Position numbers and translations under genes: made by a program. A DNA stretch of 18,939 nt. It comes from Methanobacterium sp. PtaU1.Bin097 (GTDB lineage: Archaea; Methanobacteriota; Methanobacteria; Methanobacteriales; Methanobacteriaceae). Positions 7,426-14,798 of this stretch are shown here, piece after piece; positions within the stretch are counted from its first letter, which is position 1, and every line of letters begins with the position of its first letter. Under the pieces are notes generated by a model. That model saw only the letters and a program-made list of their open reading frames with translations. It had not been told where the DNA came from and did not search any database. Where the stretch lies: positions 1-18,939 of the forward strand of contig MVQY01000095.1 of NCBI GenBank assembly GCA_002067325.1. The letters run 5' to 3'.

Positions 7426-8727
7426 ATGTTTTGGAATGAAGAAGAAGAATGTATGCCACCTCTAAAAAGAGAAGAATTACAGTTAGAGAGGTTGCAGGAA
7501 GTGGTAAAAAAGGCCTATGAAAATGTGCCCTTTTATAGAAAGCGTTTTGATGATGCAGGTGTCAAACCAGAGGATATAAAAACCCTGGAAGATATTCAAA
7601 AACTCCCCTTAACCACCAAAGATGACCTGCGGGCGGCCTATCCCTTTGGGATGTTCGCTGTTTCACCTAAAAAGATCGTGGAACTTCACACTTCATCTGG
7701 AACCACGGGTAAACCAACAGTCTCCGGATACACCAGGAAAGATATTGAAATCTGGTCTGAGGTTATGGCCCGGGGTCTGACCATGTTTGGACTCACTGAA
7801 GACGATATAATACAGAACACCCATGGGTACGGACTCTTTACTGGTGGGTTCGGAGTACACTACGGAGCCCAGAAGATAGGGGCCACGGTTATTCCCATCT
7901 CCACCGGCCAGACCAAGAGGCAAATCGAGATATTGGAAGATTTCGGGAGCAACGTACTTATTTTCACCCCGTCCTACGGACTCTACCTGGCAGAAGTGGC
8001 CCAAGAAGAAGGTCTCAACCAGGATAACCTTAAACTCAAATCAATAGGCTTCGGTGCAGAGATGTGGACCGAAGGAATGAGAAAAGAGATAGAGAAGAGG
8101 TATGGTGTCCCGGCATTTAACATCTACGGATTAACCGAGATAATGGGCCCGGGAATTGCCCTGGAATGTGAAGCACAGGACGGCCTGCACATCATGGAAG
8201 ACCATTTCTATCCGGAAATAATAGATTCAGAAACACTGAACCCCCTTCCTGAAGGTGAGAAGGGTGAACTGGTTTTAACCAACCTCACCAGGGAGGGCAT
8301 GCCCATAATCCGTTTCCGGACCAAGGACGTCACTGTACTGAGAAGGACGGAATGTTCCTGTGGCCGGACCTTCATCAAAATGGACCGCATAACTGGAAGA
8401 ACCGATGACATGCTTAAAGTTAAAGGAGTGGCCGTCTTCCCCTCACAGATCGAGAAGGCCCTCTTGAAGATTGATGGACTGGAACCACACTATCAGATCA
8501 TCGTAACCAGACCGCAGCACCTTGATGAGCTGGAAGTGCAGGTGGAAGCATCACCAAGTCTCTTCTCAGACGAGGTAAAGGAACTGGTGGGTATTAAGAG
8601 GAAAATTGAAAACCAGATACACAATGAAATAGGTATAAGGGTTGATGTAACCCTGGTTGAGCCCAAAACACTTCCCAGAAGCGAAGGAAAAGCCATAAGG
8701 GTTATTGATAAGAGGAAATTTGATTGA
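7426..8727 (+). CDS. paaK: Phenylacetate-CoA ligase family enzyme (aryl-acid CoA ligase / coenzyme F390 synthetase type)
   Basis: This 433-residue adenylate-forming enzyme is of full PaaK length and begins with the family-typical MFWNEEEECM. Motifs are the P-loop SSGTTGKPT (90-98), NIYGLTEIMGPG (232-243), RFRTKD (296-301), ECSCGR (309-314) and GRTDDMLKVKG (324-334). PaaK enzymes activate phenylacetate or other aryl acids with ATP and load them onto CoA. Methanobacteriales paralogues are often labelled coenzyme F390 synthetase, which adenylates F420 by related chemistry, and sequence alone does not settle which applies. The nearby ACT and iorAB genes favour the aryl-CoA role: ligase plus indolepyruvate oxidoreductase running in reverse would turn aryl acids into aryl pyruvates for aromatic amino acid synthesis. 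ATG follows GAGGGAGAT closely. The ACT gene follows after 85 bp on the same strand. Confidence 0.88.
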   Translation: MFWNEEEECMPPLKREELQLERLQEVVKKAYENVPFYRKRFDDAGVKPEDIKTLEDIQKLPLTTKDDLRAAYPFGMFAVSPKKIVELHTSSGTTGKPTVSGYTRKDIEIWSEVMARGLTMFGLTEDDIIQNTHGYGLFTGGFGVHYGAQKIGATVIPISTGQTKRQIEILEDFGSNVLIFTPSYGLYLAEVAQEEGLNQDNLKLKSIGFGAEMWTEGMRKEIEKRYGVPAFNIYGLTEIMGPGIALECEAQDGLHIMEDHFYPEIIDSETLNPLPEGEKGELVLTNLTREGMPIIRFRTKDVTVLRRTECSCGRTFIKMDRITGRTDDMLKVKGVAVFPSQIEKALLKIDGLEPHYQIIVTRPQHLDELEVQVEASPSLFSDEVKELVGIKRKIENQIHNEIGIRVDVTLVEPKTLPRSEGKAIRVIDKRKFD

Positions 8728-8812
8728 GTTTATAAGAGGATGATTTTAAAAGATATTAAAGATGGAATTCGACGATTAAAAAAAAAGGAGACTCATAAAG
8801 GGGGACTTATAA

Positions 8813-9244
8813 GTGAAAATAAAACAACTCTCTATATTTCTAGAAAATAAGAAGGGCAGGATGAGGAAAGCCCTGGATGTCCTGGCCAACAACGATATTA
8901 ACATACGGGCAATGTCCATAGCCGATGTTTCAGATTTCGGCATATTAAGACTGATAGTCCCAGTACCTGAAAAGGCAACCGAGGTACTGGAAGAAAACAA
9001 TTTTCTGGTTAAAGTAGGGGACGTTATTGCAGTGGAGATGTCTGATAAGCCCGGCGGATTAAATGCCATATTGAAATTCCTGGATGAAGCAAATATTAAT
9101 CTGGACTACCTGTATGCCTTTGTGGATGAAAAAGAACAAAGAGCCATTGTTTTACTGCATCCCGAAGATGTTGATGGAGGTATCCGGGCCCTGAATGAGG
9201 GTGGAGCCGTGATAATTCCACCAGAAGAAGTATATAACTGGTAA
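8813..9244 (+). CDS. Tandem ACT-domain amino-acid-binding protein
   Basis: The 143-residue protein consists only of two ACT domains, about residues 1-70 and 72-143. The first opens IKQLSIFLENKKGRMRKALDVL and the second VIAVEMSDKPGGLNAILKFL, each followed by the usual strand/helix pattern with IN(I/L) before the second strand. Stand-alone tandem ACT proteins bind amino acids and act as sensors. This type is commonly found beside paaK and iorAB, so it likely senses an aromatic amino acid and modulates the ligase or transcription; that link is inferred from context. The start is GTG at 8813 after AAAGGGGGAC. T-rich termination sequences follow the stop directly. Confidence 0.85.
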   Translation: MKIKQLSIFLENKKGRMRKALDVLANNDINIRAMSIADVSDFGILRLIVPVPEKATEVLEENNFLVKVGDVIAVEMSDKPGGLNAILKFLDEANINLDYLYAFVDEKEQRAIVLLHPEDVDGGIRALNEGGAVIIPPEEVYNW

Positions 9245-9252
9245 TGTCCTAA

Positions 9253-9276
9253 TTTTTTTTTAATAAATTTTTTTTA
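9253..9276 (+). terminator. Double oligo-T terminator after the ACT gene
   Basis: Runs of nine T (9253-9261) and eight T (9268-9275) lie within 35 bp of the ACT stop codon. This is the usual archaeal intrinsic terminator form, which needs no stem-loop. Confidence 0.6.
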
Positions 9277-9332
9277 TTACAGAATTATTTTTTCTATAAA
9301 TAAAAATTAATTATAGGGTTTTTATCTAAAAT

Positions 9333-9357
9333 GGAGGAGGAAAATAAACAACCTCCC
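9333..9357 (-). terminator. Possible hairpin in the convergent gap, 3' of the ABC operon
   Basis: GGAGG at 9336-9340 pairs with CCTCC at 9352-9356 around an 11-nt loop. On the minus strand this falls about 20-40 nt after the ATPase stop and is followed by AT-rich sequence. It could mark the 3' end of the ABC transcript. The stem is only five base pairs. Confidence 0.25.
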
Positions 9358-9371
9358 AATAATCCACTAGT

Positions 9372-9392
9372 GATTAACTTGAATTGTTAATC
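9372..9392 (-). repeat. Perfect 7-bp inverted repeat across the ATPase stop codon
   Basis: GATTAAC and GTTAATC are separated by seven bases. The stem contains the TAA stop (9374-9376). It may be chance in AT-rich DNA, or a transcript-end stem. Confidence 0.3.
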
Positions 9393-10048
9393 TTACCGTC
9401 GAGTACGTGTAATATCCGATCGGCCATTTCAGCCACGTAGGGTTCATGGGTGACCATTACCAGGGTTACTTGTTCTTTACTGTGTAAACTTTTGAGTAAA
9501 TTCAGTATAACATCCCCGGTTTTGGAATCCAACGCCCCGGTTGGTTCATCGGCCAGGATTATGGAGGGGTGGTTTACCAGTGCCCTGGCAATAGCCACCC
9601 TCTGTCTTTCACCGCCAGAGAGTTTAGTGGGATTTTTATCTGCCTTATCTTTAAGTCCTACCGCTTCCAGGAGTTCCAATGCCCTTCTACGCATTTCCTC
9701 ACTTTTCACCCTGGTTTCGTACATGGGTATCTCCACGTTCTCCAGAACACTAAGGTTGGGTACCAGGTTGTGCATCTGGAATACGAAGCCGATCTCCTGG
9801 GAACGGAATTCACTTAAATCCCTGGTCTTCATTAGGTCTATACCTGCCACTTTAATGGTGCCTTCTTCCGCCCGGTCCAGGGCCCCTATCATATTCAAGA
9901 GGGTGGATTTACCAGAACCAGATGGCCCCATTATGGATATGAACTCTCCCTTCTTAATCTCCAGGTCTATGCCATTTAAGGCCTTGATTTTCCCTTTGTC
10001 ATAGGTTTTCTGGAGATTATGTATTTCAATGACGTTCTCTTCGGTCAT
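9374..10048 (-). CDS. ABC transporter ATP-binding protein (MacB/LolD type)
   Basis: This 224-residue ATPase has the typical length for the MacB/LolD/FtsE-like group. Visible motifs are Walker A GPSGSGKST (41-49), Q-loop Q91 in FVFQMHNLVP, signature LSGGERQR (143-150), Walker B IILADEP (163-169), D-loop GALD (171-174) and the switch H201. The LADEPTGALD segment and FVFQ.HNL are diagnostic of this mechanotransmission-type group. It would power the permease encoded 18 bp upstream. Its ATG follows GAGGAAA. Substrates of archaeal members are mostly unknown; peptides, lipoproteins or antibiotics are exported by bacterial relatives. The regulator and 3-TM protein further upstream suggest the transporter answers a membrane or envelope signal. 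Confidence 0.93.
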   Translation of the reverse strand: MTEENVIEIHNLQKTYDKGKIKALNGIDLEIKKGEFISIMGPSGSGKSTLLNMIGALDRAEEGTIKVAGIDLMKTRDLSEFRSQEIGFVFQMHNLVPNLSVLENVEIPMYETRVKSEEMRRRALELLEAVGLKDKADKNPTKLSGGERQRVAIARALVNHPSIILADEPTGALDSKTGDVILNLLKSLHSKEQVTLVMVTHEPYVAEMADRILHVLDGKINNSS

Positions 10049-10066
10049 AAAATTTCCTCTATGTTT

Positions 10067-11218
10067 TTATTCATAGCGTAACGCCTCGGTTGGTGCCAGT
10101 CTTGATGCGCGATAAGCAGGATACAATCCACCTACTATACCCACCAGTAAAGCCACACCAAAGGCCTTTAATAATGTATCCATGGTAAGTACAGCTTCAA
10201 AGGATTGGGAAGTTATAAATAATTTGAATATTATTTCCACCGCCACTATACCTAATATTATACCCACTACCGCAGCTACTAAAGTAAGTATGATGGATTC
10301 ACCCAGGATCATTCCCAGTATCCTTCTGTCTTTCCACCCCACAGCTTTCAGTACACCTATTTCTCGTGTTCTCTCAAAGACGGACATGATCATGGTGTTG
10401 ATAACTCCCACACCACCGATCACTATTGCCAGGAGCGATATGGCCCATGAAGCTGTGTCTATCATTCCCAAGCTCTGATTTATCCGGTTAGCCTGATCTA
10501 CGGCCGTGGTTGCGGATAGATCGTTAGGACGTTCATCCTGGATTGTTTTACTCACCTGAGAGGCGTTTGCATTATCGTTGACCTTTACCTGTATATAGCT
10601 GACTTTACCTGTGTTATTGGTCAGATTTTGGAGGGTGGATAGTGAGGTAAATGCCCCGGTGTCATATATGAAATTTCCTGACTCAAAAATCCCGGTAACT
10701 TCAAATTCAGTTCCATATATATCTATTGTACTGCCCACAGTCTTGTTAAGATTTTGTGCAACGGTTTTACCGATAATTATCTCATTTGAACTCCCGTTAG
10801 TGAATATGGTGCCATTAACACTATCGATACCTACCAGAGCTAATTTGCTGCTGTCAATTCCGTTAACTAAAAATCCGCCCATGGAACCGAACCCCGAGCC
10901 TCCAGAAGAAGTAGAAACATTAGAATTAACCCTCAAGATACCTGCCGTATCCTTGACTCCGTTCGTATTTTTCAGATCGGTTACCAGACTTTCATCCAGG
11001 ACCCCTCCACTAGATCCAAAGTTACCAGAGCCAATTTTGGTCACGGTAATTTCAGCGGATCCTGCTTTGAGGGTGCTCTGGGTAGAACTCTGAAGGCCGC
11101 CTGTAACCATGCCTAACGCTACGATGGTTGCTATCCCTATGGCAATTCCAATAATAGCCAGTGTTGCCCTGGTTCTGTTCCTGAACGGGTTTTTTATCAT
11201 TAAGGTGAAAAATGACAT
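10067..11218 (-). CDS. MacB-type ABC transporter permease (FtsX-like)
   Basis: The 383-residue protein has the four-helix MacB architecture. TM1 is at about 18-38, a large extracellular MacB core domain of about 210 residues follows (rich in Ser, Gly and Asn), and three helices lie in the last 130 residues. The FtsX domain shows ERTREIGVLKAVGWKDRRIL before the third helix and ends with YPAYRASRLAPTEALRYE, both family hallmarks. No clear ribosome binding site precedes the ATG, but an AT-rich TATA-like stretch (ATATTTAAATTA on the minus strand) lies about 30 bp upstream, so a leaderless transcript from its own promoter is possible in addition to read-through from the regulator gene. Together with the ATPase it forms a type VII (MacB) transporter, a tripartite pump in Gram-negatives but acting alone in single-membrane cells. 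Confidence 0.92.
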   Translation of the reverse strand: MSFFTLMIKNPFRNRTRATLAIIGIAIGIATIVALGMVTGGLQSSTQSTLKAGSAEITVTKIGSGNFGSSGGVLDESLVTDLKNTNGVKDTAGILRVNSNVSTSSGGSGFGSMGGFLVNGIDSSKLALVGIDSVNGTIFTNGSSNEIIIGKTVAQNLNKTVGSTIDIYGTEFEVTGIFESGNFIYDTGAFTSLSTLQNLTNNTGKVSYIQVKVNDNANASQVSKTIQDERPNDLSATTAVDQANRINQSLGMIDTASWAISLLAIVIGGVGVINTMIMSVFERTREIGVLKAVGWKDRRILGMILGESIILTLVAAVVGIILGIVAVEIIFKLFITSQSFEAVLTMDTLLKAFGVALLVGIVGGLYPAYRASRLAPTEALRYE

Positions 11219-11303
11219 AACTGTATATAAATGAAAAATTAATTTAAATATTTATGCCCACTTCTCACATCAATTTCTTCCAACTTTCCACCTAATTACC
11301 AAG

Positions 11304-11627
11304 CTACTTCCGGGTAATTCTGTAGAGTACAATCAGGGCCACCAGCTGGATCATGTTGATGAACAGTAATGGTTTGATTGGTTCGTGAATTTCAGATATT
11401 AGCAACTCTGGAGCGGGTACAATTACTTGAATAGCCAGGTATAAGGTGGTGAAAATATTCTGGATGAGTATAAGGGATGTAAAATATATAAGACCAATGG
11501 TGAAACCAGATTTTATTTCATTATAGGTTTTCAAGTAAGAATTAAGTAACCCCATCATCAGACAGACGTTAATTACTCCTATCGACATTGCAATGTAAGC
11601 TAGCGTTACATTTTCTATCACAGCCAT
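11304..11627 (-). CDS. Small three-helix membrane protein paired with the winged-helix regulator
   Basis: The 107-residue protein is mostly three predicted transmembrane helices, about 7-29, 41-66 and 84-104, with a short N-terminus and a basic C-terminal tail (YRITRK). I do not recognise a named family. It begins 31 bp after the winged-helix gene on the same strand, and GAGGTT serves as ribosome binding site. A small helical membrane protein encoded next to a winged-helix protein is an arrangement also seen in other archaea such as haloarchaea, where the membrane partner is thought to control or localise the regulator; applying that here is inference. A gap of 85 bp separates it from the permease gene. 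Confidence 0.7.
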   Translation of the reverse strand: MAVIENVTLAYIAMSIGVINVCLMMGLLNSYLKTYNEIKSGFTIGLIYFTSLILIQNIFTTLYLAIQVIVPAPELLISEIHEPIKPLLFINMIQLVALIVLYRITRK

Positions 11628-11658
11628 TTTTTTTAACCTCTCTCCCTTAAATAATCTA

Positions 11659-11940
11659 CTATTTTTTTAACGTTTCCCAAATTTCACTAAATACATCATA
11701 ATTATCAGTCATCTTATCGGATAGGAAATATAACTCCCCATACTTCTGTTTTCCACTGGATGTTATCACGTTATTTTCCTGTAGAACCTTCAGATGATGC
11801 CGGACTGTTTTATAATTCAGATCCAGTTCTTCAGCTAGTTGGTGGGCATTATAGGGTCTCTCCTTTAATTTCATGATAATCTTGGCCCGATTAGGCCCCC
11901 CCGATGATCCTGCGATCAGCCACCATAGCAGTTTCTTCAT
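11659..11940 (-). CDS. Winged-helix (ArsR-like) transcriptional regulator
   Basis: The 93-residue protein has a compact winged helix-turn-helix. NAHQLAEELDLNYKTVRHHL (31-50) gives the two DNA-reading helices, followed by KVLQENNVI and a wing containing GKQKYGELYFLS. The first 25 residues (KLLWWLIAGSSGGPNRAKII) are typical of the small archaeal ArsR-like regulators. The C-terminus is a short helix. It is the first gene of a minus-strand set with a 3-TM protein and a MacB-type exporter, so it probably regulates that set. Three palindromes lie 19-83 bp upstream of its ATG, consistent with autoregulation by a dimer. GGAGAATGAG precedes the start. It lacks obvious Cys or His ligands for metal sensing. 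Confidence 0.88.
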   Translation of the reverse strand: MKKLLWWLIAGSSGGPNRAKIIMKLKERPYNAHQLAEELDLNYKTVRHHLKVLQENNVITSSGKQKYGELYFLSDKMTDNYDVFSEIWETLKK

Positions 11941-11958
11941 CTACTCATTCTCCATGCC

Positions 11959-12023
11959 AGGAATTATAAATTCCTTTAAAATTATTGAAATCTCTATTTA
12001 CAATAGATACCTTCTATTTAGAA
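11959..12023 (-). promoter_or_regulatory. Promoter/operator region with three palindromes upstream of the regulator gene
   Basis: Three perfect inverted repeats lie within 65 bp: AGGAATTATAAATTCCT (11959-11975, arms of 7, spacer 3), TCTATTTACAATAGA (11993-12007, arms of 6, spacer 3) and TTCTATTTAGAA (12012-12023, arms of 5, spacer 2). The sequence TCTATTTA also recurs with exactly 20-bp spacing (11993 and 12013), about two helical turns. A TATA-like element (minus strand ATTTTAAAGG, about 11974-11983) lies between the first and second palindromes, so the first would cover the transcription start. The outermost overlaps the iorB stop codon. This resembles a repressor-type autoregulatory site. 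Confidence 0.5.
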
Positions 12024-12607
12024 TTTACGATATCAAATCCTCTATTGAAAGCTTTGTAATTAATTTCCAATGATTTTGCTGGTAAATTATCCTTCATTGA
12101 TTCCTGTATTGATGTTTTATCCACCGGGAAGTCTGGCACTGCCGCTGCACCTCCCAGCATCACCATGTTAAGGGATAATATGTGTCCCGCTTCTTTTGCA
12201 ATATCCAGGGCGTTAAGGGCGTATAATTTGCTTGATCTGGATTCAAGCTCCTTTAAAATAAAGTCCATCCTGGGATAAGGGTTTTTACTGGTGTTTATGT
12301 TGAAGGGCATGATGGGTGCGGTGTTGGTAACCACACATCCCCCTTCTCCTATTTTATCTATGGATCTAAGCGCCTCCAGTGGTTCGAAGGCCAGAATAAG
12401 GTCTGCCTCACCATATCCGATAAGTGGGCTCCGGGAGTGGCCTATCTTTAACTCGGTGGATACCACCCCCCCTCTCTGAGCCATGCCGTGTATCTCACTC
12501 ATCACCACTGGGTTTCCCATTTTCATGGCTGCTTCGCCCATTACGATGGAGGTCTTTATTATTCCCTGTCCACCTACACCGCAGATGTAAATGTTGTACG
12601 TTTTCAT
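12014..12607 (-). CDS. iorB: Indolepyruvate:ferredoxin oxidoreductase, beta subunit
   Basis: The 197-residue protein is a pyruvate/2-oxoacid oxidoreductase gamma-type domain of the usual IorB length. It opens with IYICGVGGQGIIKTS (GVGGQG at 10-15), followed by SEIHGMAQRGGVVSTELKIG and DLILAFEPLEALR, all characteristic of IorB. It pairs with IorA to catalyse indolepyruvate + CoA + 2 oxidised ferredoxin to indoleacetyl-CoA + CO2 + 2 reduced ferredoxin, and works with other aryl pyruvates. In methanogens the reverse direction is used to assimilate aryl acids. The gene follows iorA by 98 bp on the same strand. GGGGAGA provides the ribosome binding site, and that leader is partly duplicated upstream. 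Confidence 0.93.
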   Translation of the reverse strand: MKTYNIYICGVGGQGIIKTSIVMGEAAMKMGNPVVMSEIHGMAQRGGVVSTELKIGHSRSPLIGYGEADLILAFEPLEALRSIDKIGEGGCVVTNTAPIMPFNINTSKNPYPRMDFILKELESRSSKLYALNALDIAKEAGHILSLNMVMLGGAAAVPDFPVDKTSIQESMKDNLPAKSLEINYKAFNRGFDIVNSK

Positions 12608-12614
12608 GAATTTT

Positions 12615-12667
12615 CTCCCCTAATGATGTTAGCAAATTTTTCTCCATAATGATGTTTGGCGATTTTT
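12615..12667 (-). repeat. Imperfect 26-bp tandem duplication in the iorB leader
   Basis: TAATGATGTT followed by a related AT-rich segment occurs at 12621 and again at 12647. On the minus strand each copy runs AACATCATTA then a GGAG-containing stretch (ATGGAGAAAA upstream, GGGGAGAAAA next to the iorB start). The duplication therefore creates a second ribosome-binding-site-like motif and an out-of-frame ATG upstream of iorB. Confidence 0.5.
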
Positions 12668-12705
12668 CAATAAAGAATGATAGCAATTACTAATATATAT
12701 TTTTA

Positions 12706-14568
12706 TTATTTTTTCTTGACACCAATAGCCTTCTCTGGACAGGCCTGTATGCACATGCTGCAGTTATTACAGAGCTGGGCGTCTATATTTATGGAACCAT
12801 CCTCTGCCAGGTAAATAGCAGGACAGCTTAGATCTTCCAGACAAACCATGCAGTTATCACAGTTCTCCTTGATTTCCACTATGAATTTCTTCTTCTTACC
12901 CCTGATTTTAATCAGCATACATGGATACTTAGATATCACCACTGAAACGCCTGGATATTGGAGGGCCCGTCTGAAAACCTCTTCTGATTTTTTCAGATTC
13001 AATGGATTGGTGGTTTCTATGAAACCCGCACCCGCTGCTTTAACAATTTCCTCGATGGATATCTCCGGGGCGGGATCTCCCATGCCATCCCGGGGCAGAC
13101 CAGGGTGTGGCTGGCCGCCAGTCATGGCGGTGGTCCGGTTGTCCAGTATCACCACTGTGAAGTTGTCCTTGTTGTGAACGGCATTTATCAGGGGAGGTAT
13201 TCCCGCGTGGAAGAATGTGGAATCCCCTATGAAGCTCACCACTTTCTGTTTGGTGGCCTTGGAAAAGCCGCAGCCCGTTCCAATGGAAGAACCCATGGAG
13301 AGGAGGTAGTCACCAGCCTCGTATGGTGCCTCAATTCCCAGGGTGTAGCACCCGATATCCGTGGGGAAGATAACGTCTTTCAGATTTAAATCCCCGATAC
13401 TCTTTTTGACGGCGTAGTAGATGGCACGGTGGGGACATCCTGGGCATAAGGTGGGTGGTCTCTTGGGAAGGGGAATGGTTTCTTTTTCCTCACCTTTTTT
13501 AAGTTCAACACCTAAACCATTCCCTAAAACCTTATTTATACCATTACGTACAATCTCTGGGTTAAATTCATAGATCAAAGGTAGTGTTCCGTCCAATTTC
13601 CCATGAACCTTCTTAATGATACCATTTTTACCCAGCACAGCCAGTACATCCTTCTCCATCACCGGGTCAACTTCCTCCACCACCAGTACTTTATCAACAC
13701 TCTGGATGAATTTCAGTACTGTTTCTTCTGGGAATGGATAAGTAAATGTTAACTTAAGAACTTTTACAGGGAGATCACCTTCTCCCACCACATCCATAAC
13801 ATAATTGAAGGCGCTTCCTGATGTGATCACTCCTAATTCAGTTTTATCACCGAATACTTTGTTTAAAGGAGAGTTATCTACTTTTTCCTGAAGTTTACCT
13901 ATTTTTTCCACCAGTTTTCTGTGGTTCACCAGGGCAACCTCCGGAACCGGGACGAACCTTTTCGGGTCTTTATGGAAAAATCCCATTCTTTCCTCCTTAT
14001 CCAGTGAGTTTACTTCCACAATTCCCCTCATATGGGATATTCTGGTAGTAGTACGCATCAGAATCGGTATTTGGTACTCCTCCGATACCTCATATCCAAA
14101 TTTAATTAAATCCTTAACTTCCTGGGGGTTGGAAGGCTCTAGCATGGGGATGTTGGCCAGGCGGGCGTAATGTCTGTTGTCCTGTTCGTTCTGGGATGAG
14201 AAAATAGAGGGATCATCCGCGGATAGTATGATCATTCCCCCGTTTACTCCGGAGTAGACCACGCTCATCAGGGAGTCGGATGCCACGTTTACCCCCACAT
14301 GCTTCATGAAGGTGAAGGTTCGAAGTCCCGAAGCAGAGGCAGCTGCCGCTAACTCTAAAGCCACCTTCTCGTTGGTGGAAAACTCGAAGTAGATACCAGC
14401 GTCCTTGGCTATCTTGGAGAAGATATCTCCAATTTCAGAGGAAGGCGTCCCGGGATAGGTGGATGCCACGGATACCCCGGACTCCAGTGCTCCTCGAACT
14501 GCAGCTTCGTTACCCAGTAAAAATAATTTCTCATCTTCTGGAGCGGTTAAAATGTCTTTGATGTTCAT
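12706..14568 (-). CDS. iorA: Indolepyruvate:ferredoxin oxidoreductase, alpha subunit
   Basis: At 620 residues this is a full-length IorA. The N-terminal pyrimidine-binding domain includes STYPGTPSSEIGD (36-48) and the conserved E67 of STNEKVALE. The central part follows the 2-oxoacid oxidoreductase fold. CPGCPHRAIYYA (375-386) marks the start of the thiamine-diphosphate domain, with GDSTFFHAGIPPL (448-460) and DNRTTAMTGGQPHPG (476-490). The C-terminus is a two-cluster ferredoxin domain with C570, C573, C576, C582 and C600, C603, C606, C610. The first motif is CxxCxxCx5CP rather than a classical spacing, as is usual for IorA. It is oxygen-sensitive in known relatives and feeds electrons to ferredoxin. 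AGGAGA precedes the ATG. The operon iorA-iorB faces the convergent paaK-ACT pair with a four-gene block between. Confidence 0.95.
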   Translation of the reverse strand: MNIKDILTAPEDEKLFLLGNEAAVRGALESGVSVASTYPGTPSSEIGDIFSKIAKDAGIYFEFSTNEKVALELAAAASASGLRTFTFMKHVGVNVASDSLMSVVYSGVNGGMIILSADDPSIFSSQNEQDNRHYARLANIPMLEPSNPQEVKDLIKFGYEVSEEYQIPILMRTTTRISHMRGIVEVNSLDKEERMGFFHKDPKRFVPVPEVALVNHRKLVEKIGKLQEKVDNSPLNKVFGDKTELGVITSGSAFNYVMDVVGEGDLPVKVLKLTFTYPFPEETVLKFIQSVDKVLVVEEVDPVMEKDVLAVLGKNGIIKKVHGKLDGTLPLIYEFNPEIVRNGINKVLGNGLGVELKKGEEKETIPLPKRPPTLCPGCPHRAIYYAVKKSIGDLNLKDVIFPTDIGCYTLGIEAPYEAGDYLLSMGSSIGTGCGFSKATKQKVVSFIGDSTFFHAGIPPLINAVHNKDNFTVVILDNRTTAMTGGQPHPGLPRDGMGDPAPEISIEEIVKAAGAGFIETTNPLNLKKSEEVFRRALQYPGVSVVISKYPCMLIKIRGKKKKFIVEIKENCDNCMVCLEDLSCPAIYLAEDGSINIDAQLCNNCSMCIQACPEKAIGVKKK

Positions 14569-14629
14569 GTAATATCTCCTAGAAACTCTGAATTAAAAAA
14601 TTTCTAATCTTTTAATTTGAATACTTCTT

Positions 14630-14640
14630 AGAATATAAAC
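14630..14640 (-). promoter_or_regulatory. TATA box candidate of the iorAB operon
   Basis: On the minus strand GTTTATATTC lies about 65-72 bp before the iorA ATG, which would give a leader of about 40 nt ending in the AGGAGA ribosome binding site. Many other AT-rich stretches exist nearby, so confidence is limited. Confidence 0.35.
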
Positions 14641-14660
14641 TTCCCAGATTTCAATATTAA

Positions 14661-14705
14661 TATTTCAATTAGGATATTTAGTTATATTTCAATTAGAATA
14701 TTTAG
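14661..14705. repeat. Two 24-bp-spaced direct repeats between iorA and the divergent peptidase gene
   Basis: TATTTCAATTAGGATATTTAG (14661-14681, 21 bp) recurs at 14685-14705 with a single G-to-A change. The 24-bp spacing is a little over two helical turns. The repeats lie just upstream of the proposed iorA TATA box, where archaeal activators usually bind, and about 95-140 bp before the divergent gene. A shorter ATTTCAATATT at 14648 may be a remnant of a third copy. Confidence 0.6.
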
Positions 14706-14798
14706 GGATCGGTTTTTAATAAGATATCTTGATCTTATACTAAATTACCCATCCTATTATTTAGATTATTTCGTTTGTAAAATAAATTTTGAGGAAAA

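Noticed and set aside
8740..8850. 36-codon basic open frame overlapping the start of the ACT gene
   Set aside because: Its second half is an out-of-frame reading of the ACT gene, and the composition (poly-Lys from an A-run) is not protein-like.
9331..9390. 19-codon open frame in the gap between ACT and the ATPase gene
   Set aside because: It has no ribosome binding site, is antisense to the end of the ATPase gene and is too short to support.
12495..12686. 63-codon minus-strand frame over the iorA-iorB gap
   Set aside because: It overlaps the iorB start in another frame and has no recognisable content. It stems from the leader duplication.
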